The position numbers and the translations under genes were made by a program. Source: SOJA01 sp964598485 (GTDB taxonomy: Archaea; Thermoproteota; Bathyarchaeia; Bathyarchaeales; Bathycorpusculaceae). From it: a DNA stretch of 64,000 nt. The notes under the pieces are model-generated. The model was not told where the DNA came from, did no database searches, and saw only the letters and a list, made by a program, of their open reading frames with translations. Within the stretch, counting starts at the first letter, position 1, and each line of letters begins with the position of its first letter. Shown here in pieces: positions 1 to 8,143 of this stretch. The stretch is from NCBI GenBank assembly GCA_964598485.1, contig CAZRCD010000011.1:1-64000 (forward strand). The letters are read 5' to 3'.

Positions 1-2
1 AC

Positions 3-722
3 TACATTAGAGGATACGAACATTATGAATGTTGGGGGTTCGAGAACGTCGGGGCATCCCTAGGCCTCATGAAAACTGCGATGATGGCAGGCAGTTTCAA
101 AGGAATGGAGAAGCTTCTTGGAGGGCTTGAGAGGGACTGGAACGCCGTTGAGACAAAGTGCATAGGGTTAGGAGACCCATACTGCGAAGTCAAATTTGTG
201 CCTGGAGAAATCGATGAGTTGAAGGATTCTCTGGAGAAAGACAGCTCGGTTATTGAAAGGGTACATAACCGCCTCATGGACCACATCTTGGGATTTCTGC
301 TCCATGAGAAGCCTCTGATGGAGAGGCCGACTTGGGGCAGCGGCGTACATATCCATGAGATCCAGCACGTCACGGCTGCGCCCCTCGTCAGTGAGAGGCT
401 CCAAATGGTGTTTAGTATGGGAGGAGCTAGGGCTGGAAAAATGCTCGGCGATCGCCTCTTGGAAGCAGGGTTAAGGGAGCAGGATGCCGTAAAACGTGTT
501 GTCGACCTCATGGAGCACTGCAAGGTGGGAAAGATCACATTGGGTGAGACGATAAAAATGAGAGAGAACTGTGAAAGATTTGGAATGAAAACCGGACAGC
601 CCTCCTGTTATTTCACCACTGGCTTCCTCAACGGCTTCTTCTTCGCTGTTAAGAACCTGCATGTTAAGGAGACTAGGTGTATAGCGATGGGTGATCCTTA
701 CTGTGAGTGGGAGTTCAGATAG
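3..722 (+). CDS. V4R-domain protein, 5' end outside window
   Basis: The reading frame is open from the first bases of the window, so the true start lies upstream; the ATG at 69 is internal. Two copies of the V4R (4-vinyl reductase-like) small-molecule-binding signature are visible: CIGLGDPYCEVKF (bases about 159-197) and CIAMGDPYCEWEF at the very C-terminus, each a Cys, then GDPYCE with a second Cys. V4R domains bind hydrophobic or tetrapyrrole-like ligands and occur in sensors and in bacteriochlorophyll-type reductases; here the ligand is unknown. An N-terminal domain outside the window could be regulatory. Base composition is slightly richer in G+C than neighbours. The family call is firm, the function is not. 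Confidence 0.8.
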   Translation, partial: YIRGYEHYECWGFENVGASLGLMKTAMMAGSFKGMEKLLGGLERDWNAVETKCIGLGDPYCEVKFVPGEIDELKDSLEKDSSVIERVHNRLMDHILGFLLHEKPLMERPTWGSGVHIHEIQHVTAAPLVSERLQMVFSMGGARAGKMLGDRLLEAGLREQDAVKRVVDLMEHCKVGKITLGETIKMRENCERFGMKTGQPSCYFTTGFLNGFFFAVKNLHVKETRCIAMGDPYCEWEFR

Positions 723-757
723 GAGTGTTGAAGAGGTTATTTGTCTACTTTTGGTTC

Positions 758-770
758 TTTGGCGCGCGAA
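758..770. promoter_or_regulatory. TTTGGCGCGCGAA near-palindrome (copy 1)
   Basis: A GC-only core of six alternating bases flanked by T and A runs, in an otherwise AT-rich spacer. The same 13 bases recur at 8058-8070 and a perfect palindromic version is at 41329-41340. This copy sits directly upstream of an A/T-rich TATA-like stretch (772-780) and about 34 bases before the GTG start of the methyltransferase gene. Likely a protein-binding site; the binding factor is unknown. Confidence 0.4.
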
Positions 771-803
771 GTTATTTTTTAGAGTAAGTGGTTACTTAGT
801 TTT

Positions 804-1604
804 GTGTGCGAAGAGAATGGGGATAGTTTCGTGCGCAAGAAAGACGGCGTAAAGAAAGAATGGAATGATGCTGCAGAATCTTGGGTAGACTTTGTGAGGA
901 GAGGCAAGGACTATTACAGAGATGGACTTAACAATCCTGCGACCTTTAAATTGATAGGAGATGTAAGAGGTCGACTTGTGCTAGACTTGGCGTGTGGAGA
1001 GGGATACAACACAAGAATCCTAGCCAGAAAAGGCGCCAAAGTAACTGGGATAGACTTCTCAGAAAAACTGATAGAACTGGCAAAACAAGAAGAAGCAAAA
1101 GAGAAGCTGGGTATATGCTATTACGTTTTGGACGCCACTGATCTAAAAGAGTTTTCAAACAACCATTTTGACGTCGTAACTTGTTTCATGTCTCTTCAAG
1201 ACATCGAAAATTATGAGAAGGCAATATCTGAAGTGGCAAGGGTTTTGAAGAATCTGGGTCGATTTGTTTTTTCAATCCCTCATACGTGTTTCGCAACAAT
1301 AATTGTTGATGGAAAGAGAACAAGCGCGACAAGAAGATATTTTGGAGCAGTCAAATATCCTGTTAAATGGAAAATGGAGAGACTTGCAAAGCCGTTTAGA
1401 ACTACAAGTTTCCACAGAACGTTGACAAACTATTTTGATGCACTCTTCAGGAGTAAGCTGTTTGTGTCAAAGCTTGTCGAGCCAAAACCCACAGAGAAAG
1501 GATTACAGAAATATCCACCGCTTAAAGAAGTTTTAGTGAAGCCACAATCAATAATTATCCAATCTATAAAATGGAATGGCTCCGAAGATATTGCAAAACC
1601 ATAG
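804..1604 (+). CDS. Class I SAM-dependent methyltransferase (paralogue of 12148-12963)
   Basis: Rossmann-fold methyltransferase. Motif I is VLDLACGEGYNTRILA (about residues 55-70), followed by the acidic end of strand 2 (VTGIDFSE) and a motif-IV-like DVVTCFMSL. The opening KKEWNDAAESWVDFVRRGKDYY matches in pattern the second methyltransferase of the window, so the two are paralogues. The substrate cannot be told. The GTG at 804 is 20-30 bases after a TATA-like stretch, which suits a leaderless transcript; a GTG at 831 with GGGGAT upstream is the alternative start. A short inverted repeat TAAGT-GGTT-ACTTA (785-798) lies immediately before the start. Confidence 0.85.
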   Translation: MCEENGDSFVRKKDGVKKEWNDAAESWVDFVRRGKDYYRDGLNNPATFKLIGDVRGRLVLDLACGEGYNTRILARKGAKVTGIDFSEKLIELAKQEEAKEKLGICYYVLDATDLKEFSNNHFDVVTCFMSLQDIENYEKAISEVARVLKNLGRFVFSIPHTCFATIIVDGKRTSATRRYFGAVKYPVKWKMERLAKPFRTTSFHRTLTNYFDALFRSKLFVSKLVEPKPTEKGLQKYPPLKEVLVKPQSIIIQSIKWNGSEDIAKP

Positions 1605-1629
1605 AAATAGGAAGACGTATGTCTTGTTT

Positions 1630-2712
1630 TTACTGGGGCTTGTTTAGGAAGATCGTCTGTGTTGGGAACGCCATTTCTATGCCTTCCTTCTCGAAAGCTT
1701 CTATTACAGCGAAGTTAATCTCTTGCTGCGTGTCCATGTACTTGACGTAGTCGCTCACTTTCATGTAGTACACTACTTCGAAGTTAAGACTGAAATCTCC
1801 AATCTTTTTGAAATGTACTCTGTCCAACTCAGCTAGTTCCATCTTTTCTATTATCTTTGATATCATTTCAGGAATTTTTTTGAGTTTTTTGAGCGGTGTG
1901 TCACACGTTACGCCTAAGGTAAAGACTATTCTCCGTTTTTTCAGTTTCTTGAAGTTTCTCACGCTGGCTGTCGTAAGCTCCTTATTTGATATAATTAGTT
2001 CCTCGCCCTGCAACAGCTGCAATCTCGTAGATTTCATCCCTATTTGCTTTACAGTTCCAGAATAGTCACCTACAACGATAAAGTCGCCAATTTCAAACGG
2101 TTTGTCAAAATAGATAGAGAACGCGCTGAAAGCATCGCTTAGAATAGTTTGCAATGCCAAGGCAATAGCTATGCCGCCAACACCAAGACCAACAACTACA
2201 CCCGAAAGATCGATTTTAAAAACGGTTAAAACAGCCAAAAACGCGAATACGTAAATAACTATCTGAATGATCTTCTTAAAAAGAAAGAGAATGTGTTCAC
2301 TTTTCCTCTTTCCGCGCTTTGCACTCTTCTCGGCATACCAGCTTATGAGAACGTTGATGACCCTGCTTATTATGAAGGTGATTAACAGAATTTCAGCGAT
2401 GGTAAACATCGCCGTTAAAAGCTCTGAGTACGGGTCAAGAAAAGTGAGAGACTCCAAACCGTAGTATGCGCCAACAAGGACGACGAAAAGATAAATTGGT
2501 GCTTTAACATTTCGCAGTATGGCGTCATCTATCTTCGTTTTTGTCTTTTTTGCCCATCTCGTAAAATACCTCTCAAAAATGAAGTATACTGCCCAACCAA
2601 CGACAATGGCAGATGCAAACACAATCACTGAGGCGACGATTTCGCTGGCTGACTGGCTTAGACCAGAGTATTCGCGTATTAACTCTGCTAAACTTGCCAT
2701 TGCAATGTTCAT
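1630..2712 (-). CDS. mscS: MscS-family small-conductance mechanosensitive channel
   Basis: Membrane channel expected to open under membrane tension and release solutes during hypo-osmotic shock. Of 360 residues the N-terminal half holds four to five hydrophobic helices. The pore helix and the start of the beta domain are recognisable in VVVGLGVGGIAIALALQT followed by DAFSAFSIYFDKPFEIGDFI, and the C-terminal half is the soluble cytoplasmic domain (FNFAVIEAFEKEGIE-like ending). Length suits the YnaI/YbdG-sized members more than the 286-residue E. coli MscS. Single gene, convergent with the methyltransferase upstream on the map; no operon partner is visible. Confidence 0.92.
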   Translation of the reverse strand: MNIAMASLAELIREYSGLSQSASEIVASVIVFASAIVVGWAVYFIFERYFTRWAKKTKTKIDDAILRNVKAPIYLFVVLVGAYYGLESLTFLDPYSELLTAMFTIAEILLITFIISRVINVLISWYAEKSAKRGKRKSEHILFLFKKIIQIVIYVFAFLAVLTVFKIDLSGVVVGLGVGGIAIALALQTILSDAFSAFSIYFDKPFEIGDFIVVGDYSGTVKQIGMKSTRLQLLQGEELIISNKELTTASVRNFKKLKKRRIVFTLGVTCDTPLKKLKKIPEMISKIIEKMELAELDRVHFKKIGDFSLNFEVVYYMKVSDYVKYMDTQQEINFAVIEAFEKEGIEMAFPTQTIFLNKPQ

Positions 2713-2952
2713 ATTCGATCATTCCTAAAAACAACAATTCTACGCTTTAAGTGTTTTATGAATTCTCCACTTATTTCTGCATTGCAATTTCTGTTGTGAC
2801 TCCATTTTTACCCTAGGGAGTTTTTAGTGGAAAAGAGCGCGTGTCAAATCGTTAATTTTTTAAGGGAGAACAGTTATCGTGGAAGAGGATTCGCATGTAT
2901 TATAGAAACTTCCTGAAAGCAAAACAAAAGTTAACCTGTGAGGGTGTGAGAA

Positions 2953-4206
2953 TTGAAAACAGAGGACAAGCCGCGTTTCGGCTTCATGACACGCAACTAT
3001 TTAGTGTTAACCCTCACATCAACTCTATGGGGAATCCCTACAAGCATCTGTAGCACCTACTTCTCTCTATACGTCTTCGGATTAGGCGGAACAGAAATAA
3101 GCATAGGCTTAATAGCAGCCTTTGGAAGCGCCACTTTTGTCATATTCGCAATCATAGGCGGTCACATAGCCGACTTGTACGGGAGAAAGAAATTAATCGG
3201 CTGGATGACTGTGCTGCTTGGGTTAAGTCAATTCCTAGTGGCTTTTGCCCCTGACTGGGAATTCCTAATTCTGGCTGTCATTTTAATCAACATGTGCTGG
3301 ATATTTGAACCCGCATTCTGGGCGATACTGGCGGACTCGATAAACGAACGGAAAAGAGGAACAGCCTTCGCATTTTACAGTTGCTTAAGTTTTCTTCCGT
3401 GGGCTATAATGCCTTCCATCGGCGGTTACCTAATCGACGTTTACGGGATTCTAGTTCCAATGAGATGGGCTTATATTGGCTTAGCCATAGTAGGTGTAAC
3501 TGCTGGAATAATCCGATTATCCATGCTTACAGAAACGATTTCTCCTCAGAACAGACAAGCTGGTCAACGATATAGCCCTAAAGAATTAGGCAAGCTCATA
3601 AAAGATGCCTTCAAAGAGCACTTGCAAACATGGTCTTGGATGCCCAGATCAGCACTCGCTCTAGCAGCTATTTACATTCTATGGGCATTCGAATACGGCT
3701 TGGTTGAACCGTACTGGATAGTCTATGCAAAAGAAATAATTGGTGTCACAACGACGCAATGGGGCATCATCACAGCTGCAGGTAGCACAATCAGCATCGT
3801 GTCAAAAATTCTCATAGTCGGCAAATTACTGGACAGATTTAGTCGAAGAAAAATTTTGCTAGCAACAACAGCTTTAGATGCATTCACCTATCTCCTCTTC
3901 ATCCGTTGCGGCATGTTCACACAAGTTCTAACCCTCTGGATCGTAGGCTCCTTCATATGGTCTTTTTATGAGCCGACATATTCCTCTCTAGAGGCAGACT
4001 TGATCCCGGGGGAAAGAAGAGGAAGAGTATTTGCTGCTTTTGGTGTTGCTTGGTCAGCCTTCACTGTTCCAGCAAGTCTCATCGGAGGATTCGTTTACGA
4101 GAGAGTCAATCCTGAATTATCATTCATCATGGCATCAATCGGCATTGTATTATGCTTCATTTTAACAGCACTATTCATTAAACAACCAGAATGCAATAAG
4201 CAGTAA
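2953..4206 (+). CDS. Major facilitator superfamily transporter
   Basis: A 417-residue protein with about twelve hydrophobic segments. The MFS loop 2-3 signature appears as GGHIADLYGRKKLIGWM (about residues 73-89), and a second copy of the loop pattern occurs in the second half (GKLLDRFSRRKILL). The start is a TTG preceded by the purine-rich GAGGGTGTGAG. The cytoplasmic central loop (about residues 200-225) is basic. The sequence resembles drug or sugar exporter-type MFS members but the substrate cannot be inferred. It stands alone between divergent or convergent genes. Confidence 0.88.
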   Translation: MKTEDKPRFGFMTRNYLVLTLTSTLWGIPTSICSTYFSLYVFGLGGTEISIGLIAAFGSATFVIFAIIGGHIADLYGRKKLIGWMTVLLGLSQFLVAFAPDWEFLILAVILINMCWIFEPAFWAILADSINERKRGTAFAFYSCLSFLPWAIMPSIGGYLIDVYGILVPMRWAYIGLAIVGVTAGIIRLSMLTETISPQNRQAGQRYSPKELGKLIKDAFKEHLQTWSWMPRSALALAAIYILWAFEYGLVEPYWIVYAKEIIGVTTTQWGIITAAGSTISIVSKILIVGKLLDRFSRRKILLATTALDAFTYLLFIRCGMFTQVLTLWIVGSFIWSFYEPTYSSLEADLIPGERRGRVFAAFGVAWSAFTVPASLIGGFVYERVNPELSFIMASIGIVLCFILTALFIKQPECNKQ

Positions 4207-4247
4207 GAAATGATGTAGATGCGTCCCAAACTTGTTCTAGAAGAAAG

Positions 4248-4949
4248 CTAAACAGCGTTTAATGCTGCCTCCAATCCCAACCTTCTAAAACGTGACATTC
4301 TATCATCACCGCGGTATCTTTTCAAAAGCCTTTCAGCTGTTTTGCTGGCGTGTCTCAACTCGGCTTGTGCAGAAGGTGTGTCTATCCCAGAAAGAGTTAG
4401 CAACATATAGTAGAAAGGAAAGCCGTGCCACCTGCCATCAGATGTCCGTCCCTGTTTTATTCTGTTTAGCCCTTTTTCAAGAATTCTATCCCACTTATCA
4501 GGCTTAGTCGCCACTAGTGTCCTGAGGAAAGCCGTGGTGCATGTGTAGCAACACCAACTCCCACTTTCTGCTCCCGCTTCCAGGAGATCGTTAAAGCTTT
4601 TCAGCGCTTGTTTGACAGCCGAAGATGATCTAAGTTTCCAAACAATAACTGTTCGAAGAGCCTCTTCGCCTAGAACATGTCGAGTACCCGCGTTAGACAA
4701 CATTCGTTCACCTGTTAGTAAGCGTACGCCTTGAGAAAGATCCTGATTCGTTGGCATGAACAAATTTAAATAGGATCCATGCAGCCCCTGTCTTGACAGA
4801 ACCCACTCAAGTGCTTCTTGCACGTGAGCAGCTGATTTGCTTCTAAATCCCTGATGCACTTCTTCCAAACGCCAAAGTGTCTCTTGCAGAGATTCTGGAA
4901 CGAGTATTTTCGTCGTTTCCACCATACATAGGTCTCTCCGCATTGGCAA
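4248..4949 (-). CDS. Hypothetical alpha-helical protein, terpenoid-cyclase/prenyltransferase-like repeat
   Basis: A 233-residue protein predicted to be nearly all helical. The segment GSWCCYTCTTAFLRTLV and later QGRTSDGRWHGFPFYYMLLTL have the spacing and aromatic/Gly-Trp character of alpha-alpha toroid repeats found in prenyltransferases and squalene cyclases, but no catalytic DxDD or zinc motif is visible. The double Cys before Tyr-Thr-Cys could bind metal. The first residues after the ATG at 4949 are weakly convincing; MVETTKILVPE (start at 4925) is an alternative. An inverted repeat covers the start region, suggesting regulation. No function is assigned. Confidence 0.6.
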   Translation of the reverse strand: MPMRRDLCMVETTKILVPESLQETLWRLEEVHQGFRSKSAAHVQEALEWVLSRQGLHGSYLNLFMPTNQDLSQGVRLLTGERMLSNAGTRHVLGEEALRTVIVWKLRSSSAVKQALKSFNDLLEAGAESGSWCCYTCTTAFLRTLVATKPDKWDRILEKGLNRIKQGRTSDGRWHGFPFYYMLLTLSGIDTPSAQAELRHASKTAERLLKRYRGDDRMSRFRRLGLEAALNAV

Positions 4950-4973
4950 ATAACTACTCTATTTTCATTTGCC
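4945..4973. promoter_or_regulatory. Inverted repeat GGCAAAT-N15-ATTTGCC over the start of the 4248-4949 gene
   Basis: Arms 4945-4951 and 4967-4973 are perfectly complementary over seven bases. On the minus strand a TATA-like GCTTAAATAT (4981-4990) would place the transcription start near 4959, inside the loop between the arms. That arrangement suits an operator bound by a dimeric repressor, or a hairpin at the 5' end of the mRNA. Confidence 0.35.
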
Positions 4974-5110
4974 CAAGTGAATATTTAAGCTAGTGTATAC
5001 GAAGAAATGCTTGCAATGTAAAACCACTACTTTATTAACGTTTGATTTATAGTAAATAGTTAGACGTACAAGTCATTTGCTTAGAAGTATGCTAGTTAGA
5101 AGGTGACAGC

Positions 5111-6214
5111 TTGATTCCAATCAATGCTCCACAAATTGGCGAAGAAGAGATCAAAGCAGTTGTTAAAGTGATGAAGAGTGGCGTGTTGACGCATGGATTA
5201 GGCGCTGGACCCACGGTCACAAAGTTTGAAAAAAAATTCGCGAAATTTATGAAAGCAAAACATGCGATAGCCGTAAACACAGGAACATCTGCTCTGCACC
5301 TAGCAATTACAGGAACAGGAATCAAACACGGTCATGAGGTAATTCTGCCAAGCTTCACGTTCGTTGCAACAGCCGAAGTCATTGCAATGGCTGGAGCCAA
5401 ACCAGTTTTTGTGGACATAGACCCTGAAACATACAACATTTCTCCAAGAAAGATTGAAGAAGCCATAACGAAAAAGACTAAGGCAATAATGACTGTGGAC
5501 TTGTATGGTTTGCCCGCTGACATGCAACCGATAAGGGAAATTGCTGACAAACACGAACTGACAATTGTTGAAGATTCATGTCAAGCCCACGGTGCAAGTT
5601 ACAAAGGAAAACCGCCGGGAGCCTTCGCTGATGCTGTATGCTGGAGCTTTTACGCAAGCAAAAACATGACGACTGGCGAAGGTGGAATGATAACAACAAA
5701 CGATGATGAACTTGCGGAGAACATGCGGTTCATGAGAAGCCACGGAGAAAAAGAGAAGTACCAGTCACTCACACTTGGGCATAACTATCACATGCCAGAA
5801 ATACAAGCAGCAATAGGCTGCATACAATTGAAGAAACTGCCGAAATTCTCAGCCAAAAGACGCGAAAACGCTAAAAGACTAACAGCAAAACTTAGAAAAG
5901 CAGAGAGCTTAAAGTTGCCTAAGGAACCCAGAGGCTACAAGCACAGCTGGTATCTTTACACTGTCAGATTAAAAGATGCAAAACGAAAGAAAAGAGACAA
6001 AATAGTTGAAGCACTGAGACAAAAAGGCATAGGCGCAGAAGTCTATTATGTCAACCCTATACACCTCATGCCGTATTACAGAAAATTTGGAAAACATAGG
6101 CTTCAAGAAACAGAGAAAGCCGCTGAGCAGGTGTTTTCGCTGCCAGTACATCCTGGGGTTACAGCAAAGCAGATAGACTTTATAGGTGAATCTGTTCTAC
6201 ATGACATAGTGTAA
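5111..6214 (+). CDS. DegT/DnrJ/EryC1/StrS-family PLP aminotransferase
   Basis: A 367-residue sugar aminotransferase of the type that makes amino-deoxy nucleotide sugars for surface glycans. The PLP lysine lies in SFYASKNMTTGEGGMI (about residues 178-193); the N-terminal NTGTSALHLAI binds the cofactor phosphate and VEDSCQAHGA carries the Asp that contacts the pyridine nitrogen. The start is TTG at 5111, with AGAAGGTGA just upstream. No sugar dehydratase or epimerase is adjacent, so the sugar is unknown. A glycosyltransferase exists elsewhere in the window (33579) but linkage is speculative. Confidence 0.93.
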   Translation: MIPINAPQIGEEEIKAVVKVMKSGVLTHGLGAGPTVTKFEKKFAKFMKAKHAIAVNTGTSALHLAITGTGIKHGHEVILPSFTFVATAEVIAMAGAKPVFVDIDPETYNISPRKIEEAITKKTKAIMTVDLYGLPADMQPIREIADKHELTIVEDSCQAHGASYKGKPPGAFADAVCWSFYASKNMTTGEGGMITTNDDELAENMRFMRSHGEKEKYQSLTLGHNYHMPEIQAAIGCIQLKKLPKFSAKRRENAKRLTAKLRKAESLKLPKEPRGYKHSWYLYTVRLKDAKRKKRDKIVEALRQKGIGAEVYYVNPIHLMPYYRKFGKHRLQETEKAAEQVFSLPVHPGVTAKQIDFIGESVLHDIV

Positions 6215-6230
6215 GTTTTTTCACTTAAGG

Positions 6231-6238
6231 TTTATATG
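6231..6238 (+). promoter_or_regulatory. TATA box upstream of the 6299-8010 gene pair
   Basis: TTTATATG preceded by purines (AAGG), about 60 bases before the ATG at 6299; expected transcription start near 6260. A GGAGAGGA ribosome binding site follows at 6284-6291. Confidence 0.4.
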
Positions 6239-6298
6239 GGGTAAATTAAAGTAGTATGGAATCTGTCGTTTGTTTGAGATTTTGGAGAGGAACCACAC

Positions 6299-7630
6299 AT
6301 GCGAATAATCAAGGTTATTATAATGGGCGCAGCTGGCAGAGACTTCCACAACTTTAACGTCTACTTCAGAAACAACGACGCCTATAATGTTGTAGCTTTC
6401 ACAGCTACACAGATTCCAGGCATAGCAGAAAGAGGTTACCCACCTGAACTTGCAGGTCCAAACTATCCGAAGGGCATACCCATCTATCCCGAAGAGGAAC
6501 TGCCCAACCTAATAAAACAGCAGGATATTGACCAAGTTGTTTTCGCATACAGCGACGTTCCCCACGAATATGTTATGCATAAGGCTTCCATGGTCCTCGC
6601 GAACGGTGCAGACTTCCGCTTAATGGGTCCTAAAACGACTATGCTTGAAGCTAAGGTTCCGTTGGTTTCAGTGTGCGCTGTTAGAACTGGTTCAGGTAAA
6701 AGCCAAACATCCCGCCAAGTTGCAAAAATCTTGAAAAACAAGGGGTTAAGGGTTGTTGCCATACGACATCCAATGCCCTACGGAGACTTGACCAAGCAGA
6801 TTTGGCAGCGTTTTGCCACTTATGAGGATTTAGATAAACATAAATGCACAATTGAGGAGAGGGAAGAATACGAGCCGCACATTGATAACGGCATAATCGT
6901 TTACGCAGGAGTCGACTACGAGAAAATTTTGAGAGAAGCGGAAAAAGAAGCGGATGTTATCGTTTGGGATGGAGGTAACAACGACTTATCTTTCTACAAG
7001 TCTGACCTGCACATTGTTGTAGCTGACCCACATAGGGCTGGAAACGAACTCACTTACTATCCCGGAGAGACTAACCTAAGAATGGCAGATGTCGTAATAA
7101 TCAACAAAGTTGACACAGCGGATCCGAAAAATGTTGAGAAAGTTAAGGAAAACATCGAGAAGGTTAATCCGAAAGCAAGAGTGTTGGAGGCAGCTTCACC
7201 CGTAACCGTTGATAAACCTGAATTGATTAAGGGAAATCAAGTTTTAGTCATTGAGGACGGCCCAACATTAACCCATGGCAACATGCCATATGGGGCTGGA
7301 GCAGTAATAGCCAAAAAGCTTGGAGCAAGAGAAATGGTTGACCCTAGACCTTACGCTGTTGGTTCTATAAAGGAAACTTACGAGAAATACACGCACTTAG
7401 GCGCGATTCTTCCAGCAGTCGGTTATGGTGATAAGCAGATAGCTGAACTTAAAGCGACCATTGACCGTACACCATGCGACGCTGTAGTGATCGGAACTCC
7501 AATTGACTTAAGAAGGGTAATGACTATTGACAAGCCGACTGTAAGGGCGAAATATGAACTCAAAGTGTTAGGACCAGTAACGCTAGAAGAGATTTTGGAA
7601 GAATTTCTTCAAAGAAGTGGAAAAGGATGA
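6299..7630 (+). CDS. Cyclic 2,3-diphosphoglycerate synthetase-like P-loop protein
   Basis: A 443-residue protein of the archaeal family annotated as cyclic 2,3-diphosphoglycerate synthetase. The N-terminal third is Rossmann-like (VIIMGAAGRDFHNFNV), and a P-loop follows at about residue 135 (AVRTGSGKSQTSRQVA). A second G-protein-like element is IINKVDTADP, and VIVWDGGNNDL resembles a Walker B/DxxG region. In Methanothermus the enzyme makes the thermoprotectant cyclic DPG from 2,3-DPG. Many homologues occur in organisms not known to make cDPG, so the true substrate may differ. The stop codon overlaps the next gene's start (ATGA). Confidence 0.8.
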   Translation: MRIIKVIIMGAAGRDFHNFNVYFRNNDAYNVVAFTATQIPGIAERGYPPELAGPNYPKGIPIYPEEELPNLIKQQDIDQVVFAYSDVPHEYVMHKASMVLANGADFRLMGPKTTMLEAKVPLVSVCAVRTGSGKSQTSRQVAKILKNKGLRVVAIRHPMPYGDLTKQIWQRFATYEDLDKHKCTIEEREEYEPHIDNGIIVYAGVDYEKILREAEKEADVIVWDGGNNDLSFYKSDLHIVVADPHRAGNELTYYPGETNLRMADVVIINKVDTADPKNVEKVKENIEKVNPKARVLEAASPVTVDKPELIKGNQVLVIEDGPTLTHGNMPYGAGAVIAKKLGAREMVDPRPYAVGSIKETYEKYTHLGAILPAVGYGDKQIAELKATIDRTPCDAVVIGTPIDLRRVMTIDKPTVRAKYELKVLGPVTLEEILEEFLQRSGKG

Positions 7631-8010
7631 ATGGCGAAGAAACTGAAATCTCACGTGTAAAAATAAAATTCGTAATTGACGATTTGGGGGAAGCCGAAGG
7701 AGAGCTTGTACGTCATTTGGCACCAAGAACTATAGACATGATTGTCAGGAAACTACCGCTGGAGGGTAGAACGGCTCTATGGAAGGAAGAAGTCTACTTC
7801 GAAATACCAGTGAAAATGGGAGAGGAAAAAGCAAAAAGCACGGTGGAAAAGGGAACGATAGCCTTCTGGCCTATGGGAAGCGCCATATGCATATTCCACG
7901 GAGAAACTCAACCATACAGTCCCGTGAACGTTCTTGGCACGATAACAAAGAATCTTGAATTGTTTAGCAGAGTGAAAAGCGGGACTAAAATAAGAGTGGA
8001 AAAATGTTAG
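7627..8010 (+). CDS. Small cyclophilin-fold protein (DUF369/DUF3830-like)
   Basis: A 127-residue protein whose beta-rich pattern, with AEGELVRHLAPRTIDMIVRKLP near the start and GTIAFWPMGSAICIFHGET in the middle, matches the small cyclophilin-like proteins of archaea and Thermotoga. Those have the cyclophilin barrel but not the classical isomerase residues. Its ATG overlaps the TGA of the preceding cDPG-synthetase-like gene, so the two are translated together and probably work together. The biochemical role is unknown. Confidence 0.65.
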   Translation: MNGEETEISRVKIKFVIDDLGEAEGELVRHLAPRTIDMIVRKLPLEGRTALWKEEVYFEIPVKMGEEKAKSTVEKGTIAFWPMGSAICIFHGETQPYSPVNVLGTITKNLELFSRVKSGTKIRVEKC

Positions 8011-8057
8011 GCCTAAGCTTAAGCAGTTCCTTCTTTGCCATTATTTTCTATGTCTTT

Positions 8058-8070
8058 TTTGGCGCGCGAA
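8058..8070. promoter_or_regulatory. TTTGGCGCGCGAA near-palindrome (copy 2)
   Basis: Identical over 13 bases to 758-770. It lies 20 bases upstream of a TATA-like TTTTTAATAA (8091-8100), the place where archaeal activators usually bind, and 74 bases before the ATG of the radical SAM gene at 8144. Confidence 0.45.
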
Positions 8071-8143
8071 CCAATGAGAAAAAAGCATAATTTTTAATAA
8101 CAACACGAAGGAAATCAATCTTTCATTCAGATGTGAAGAAGGC

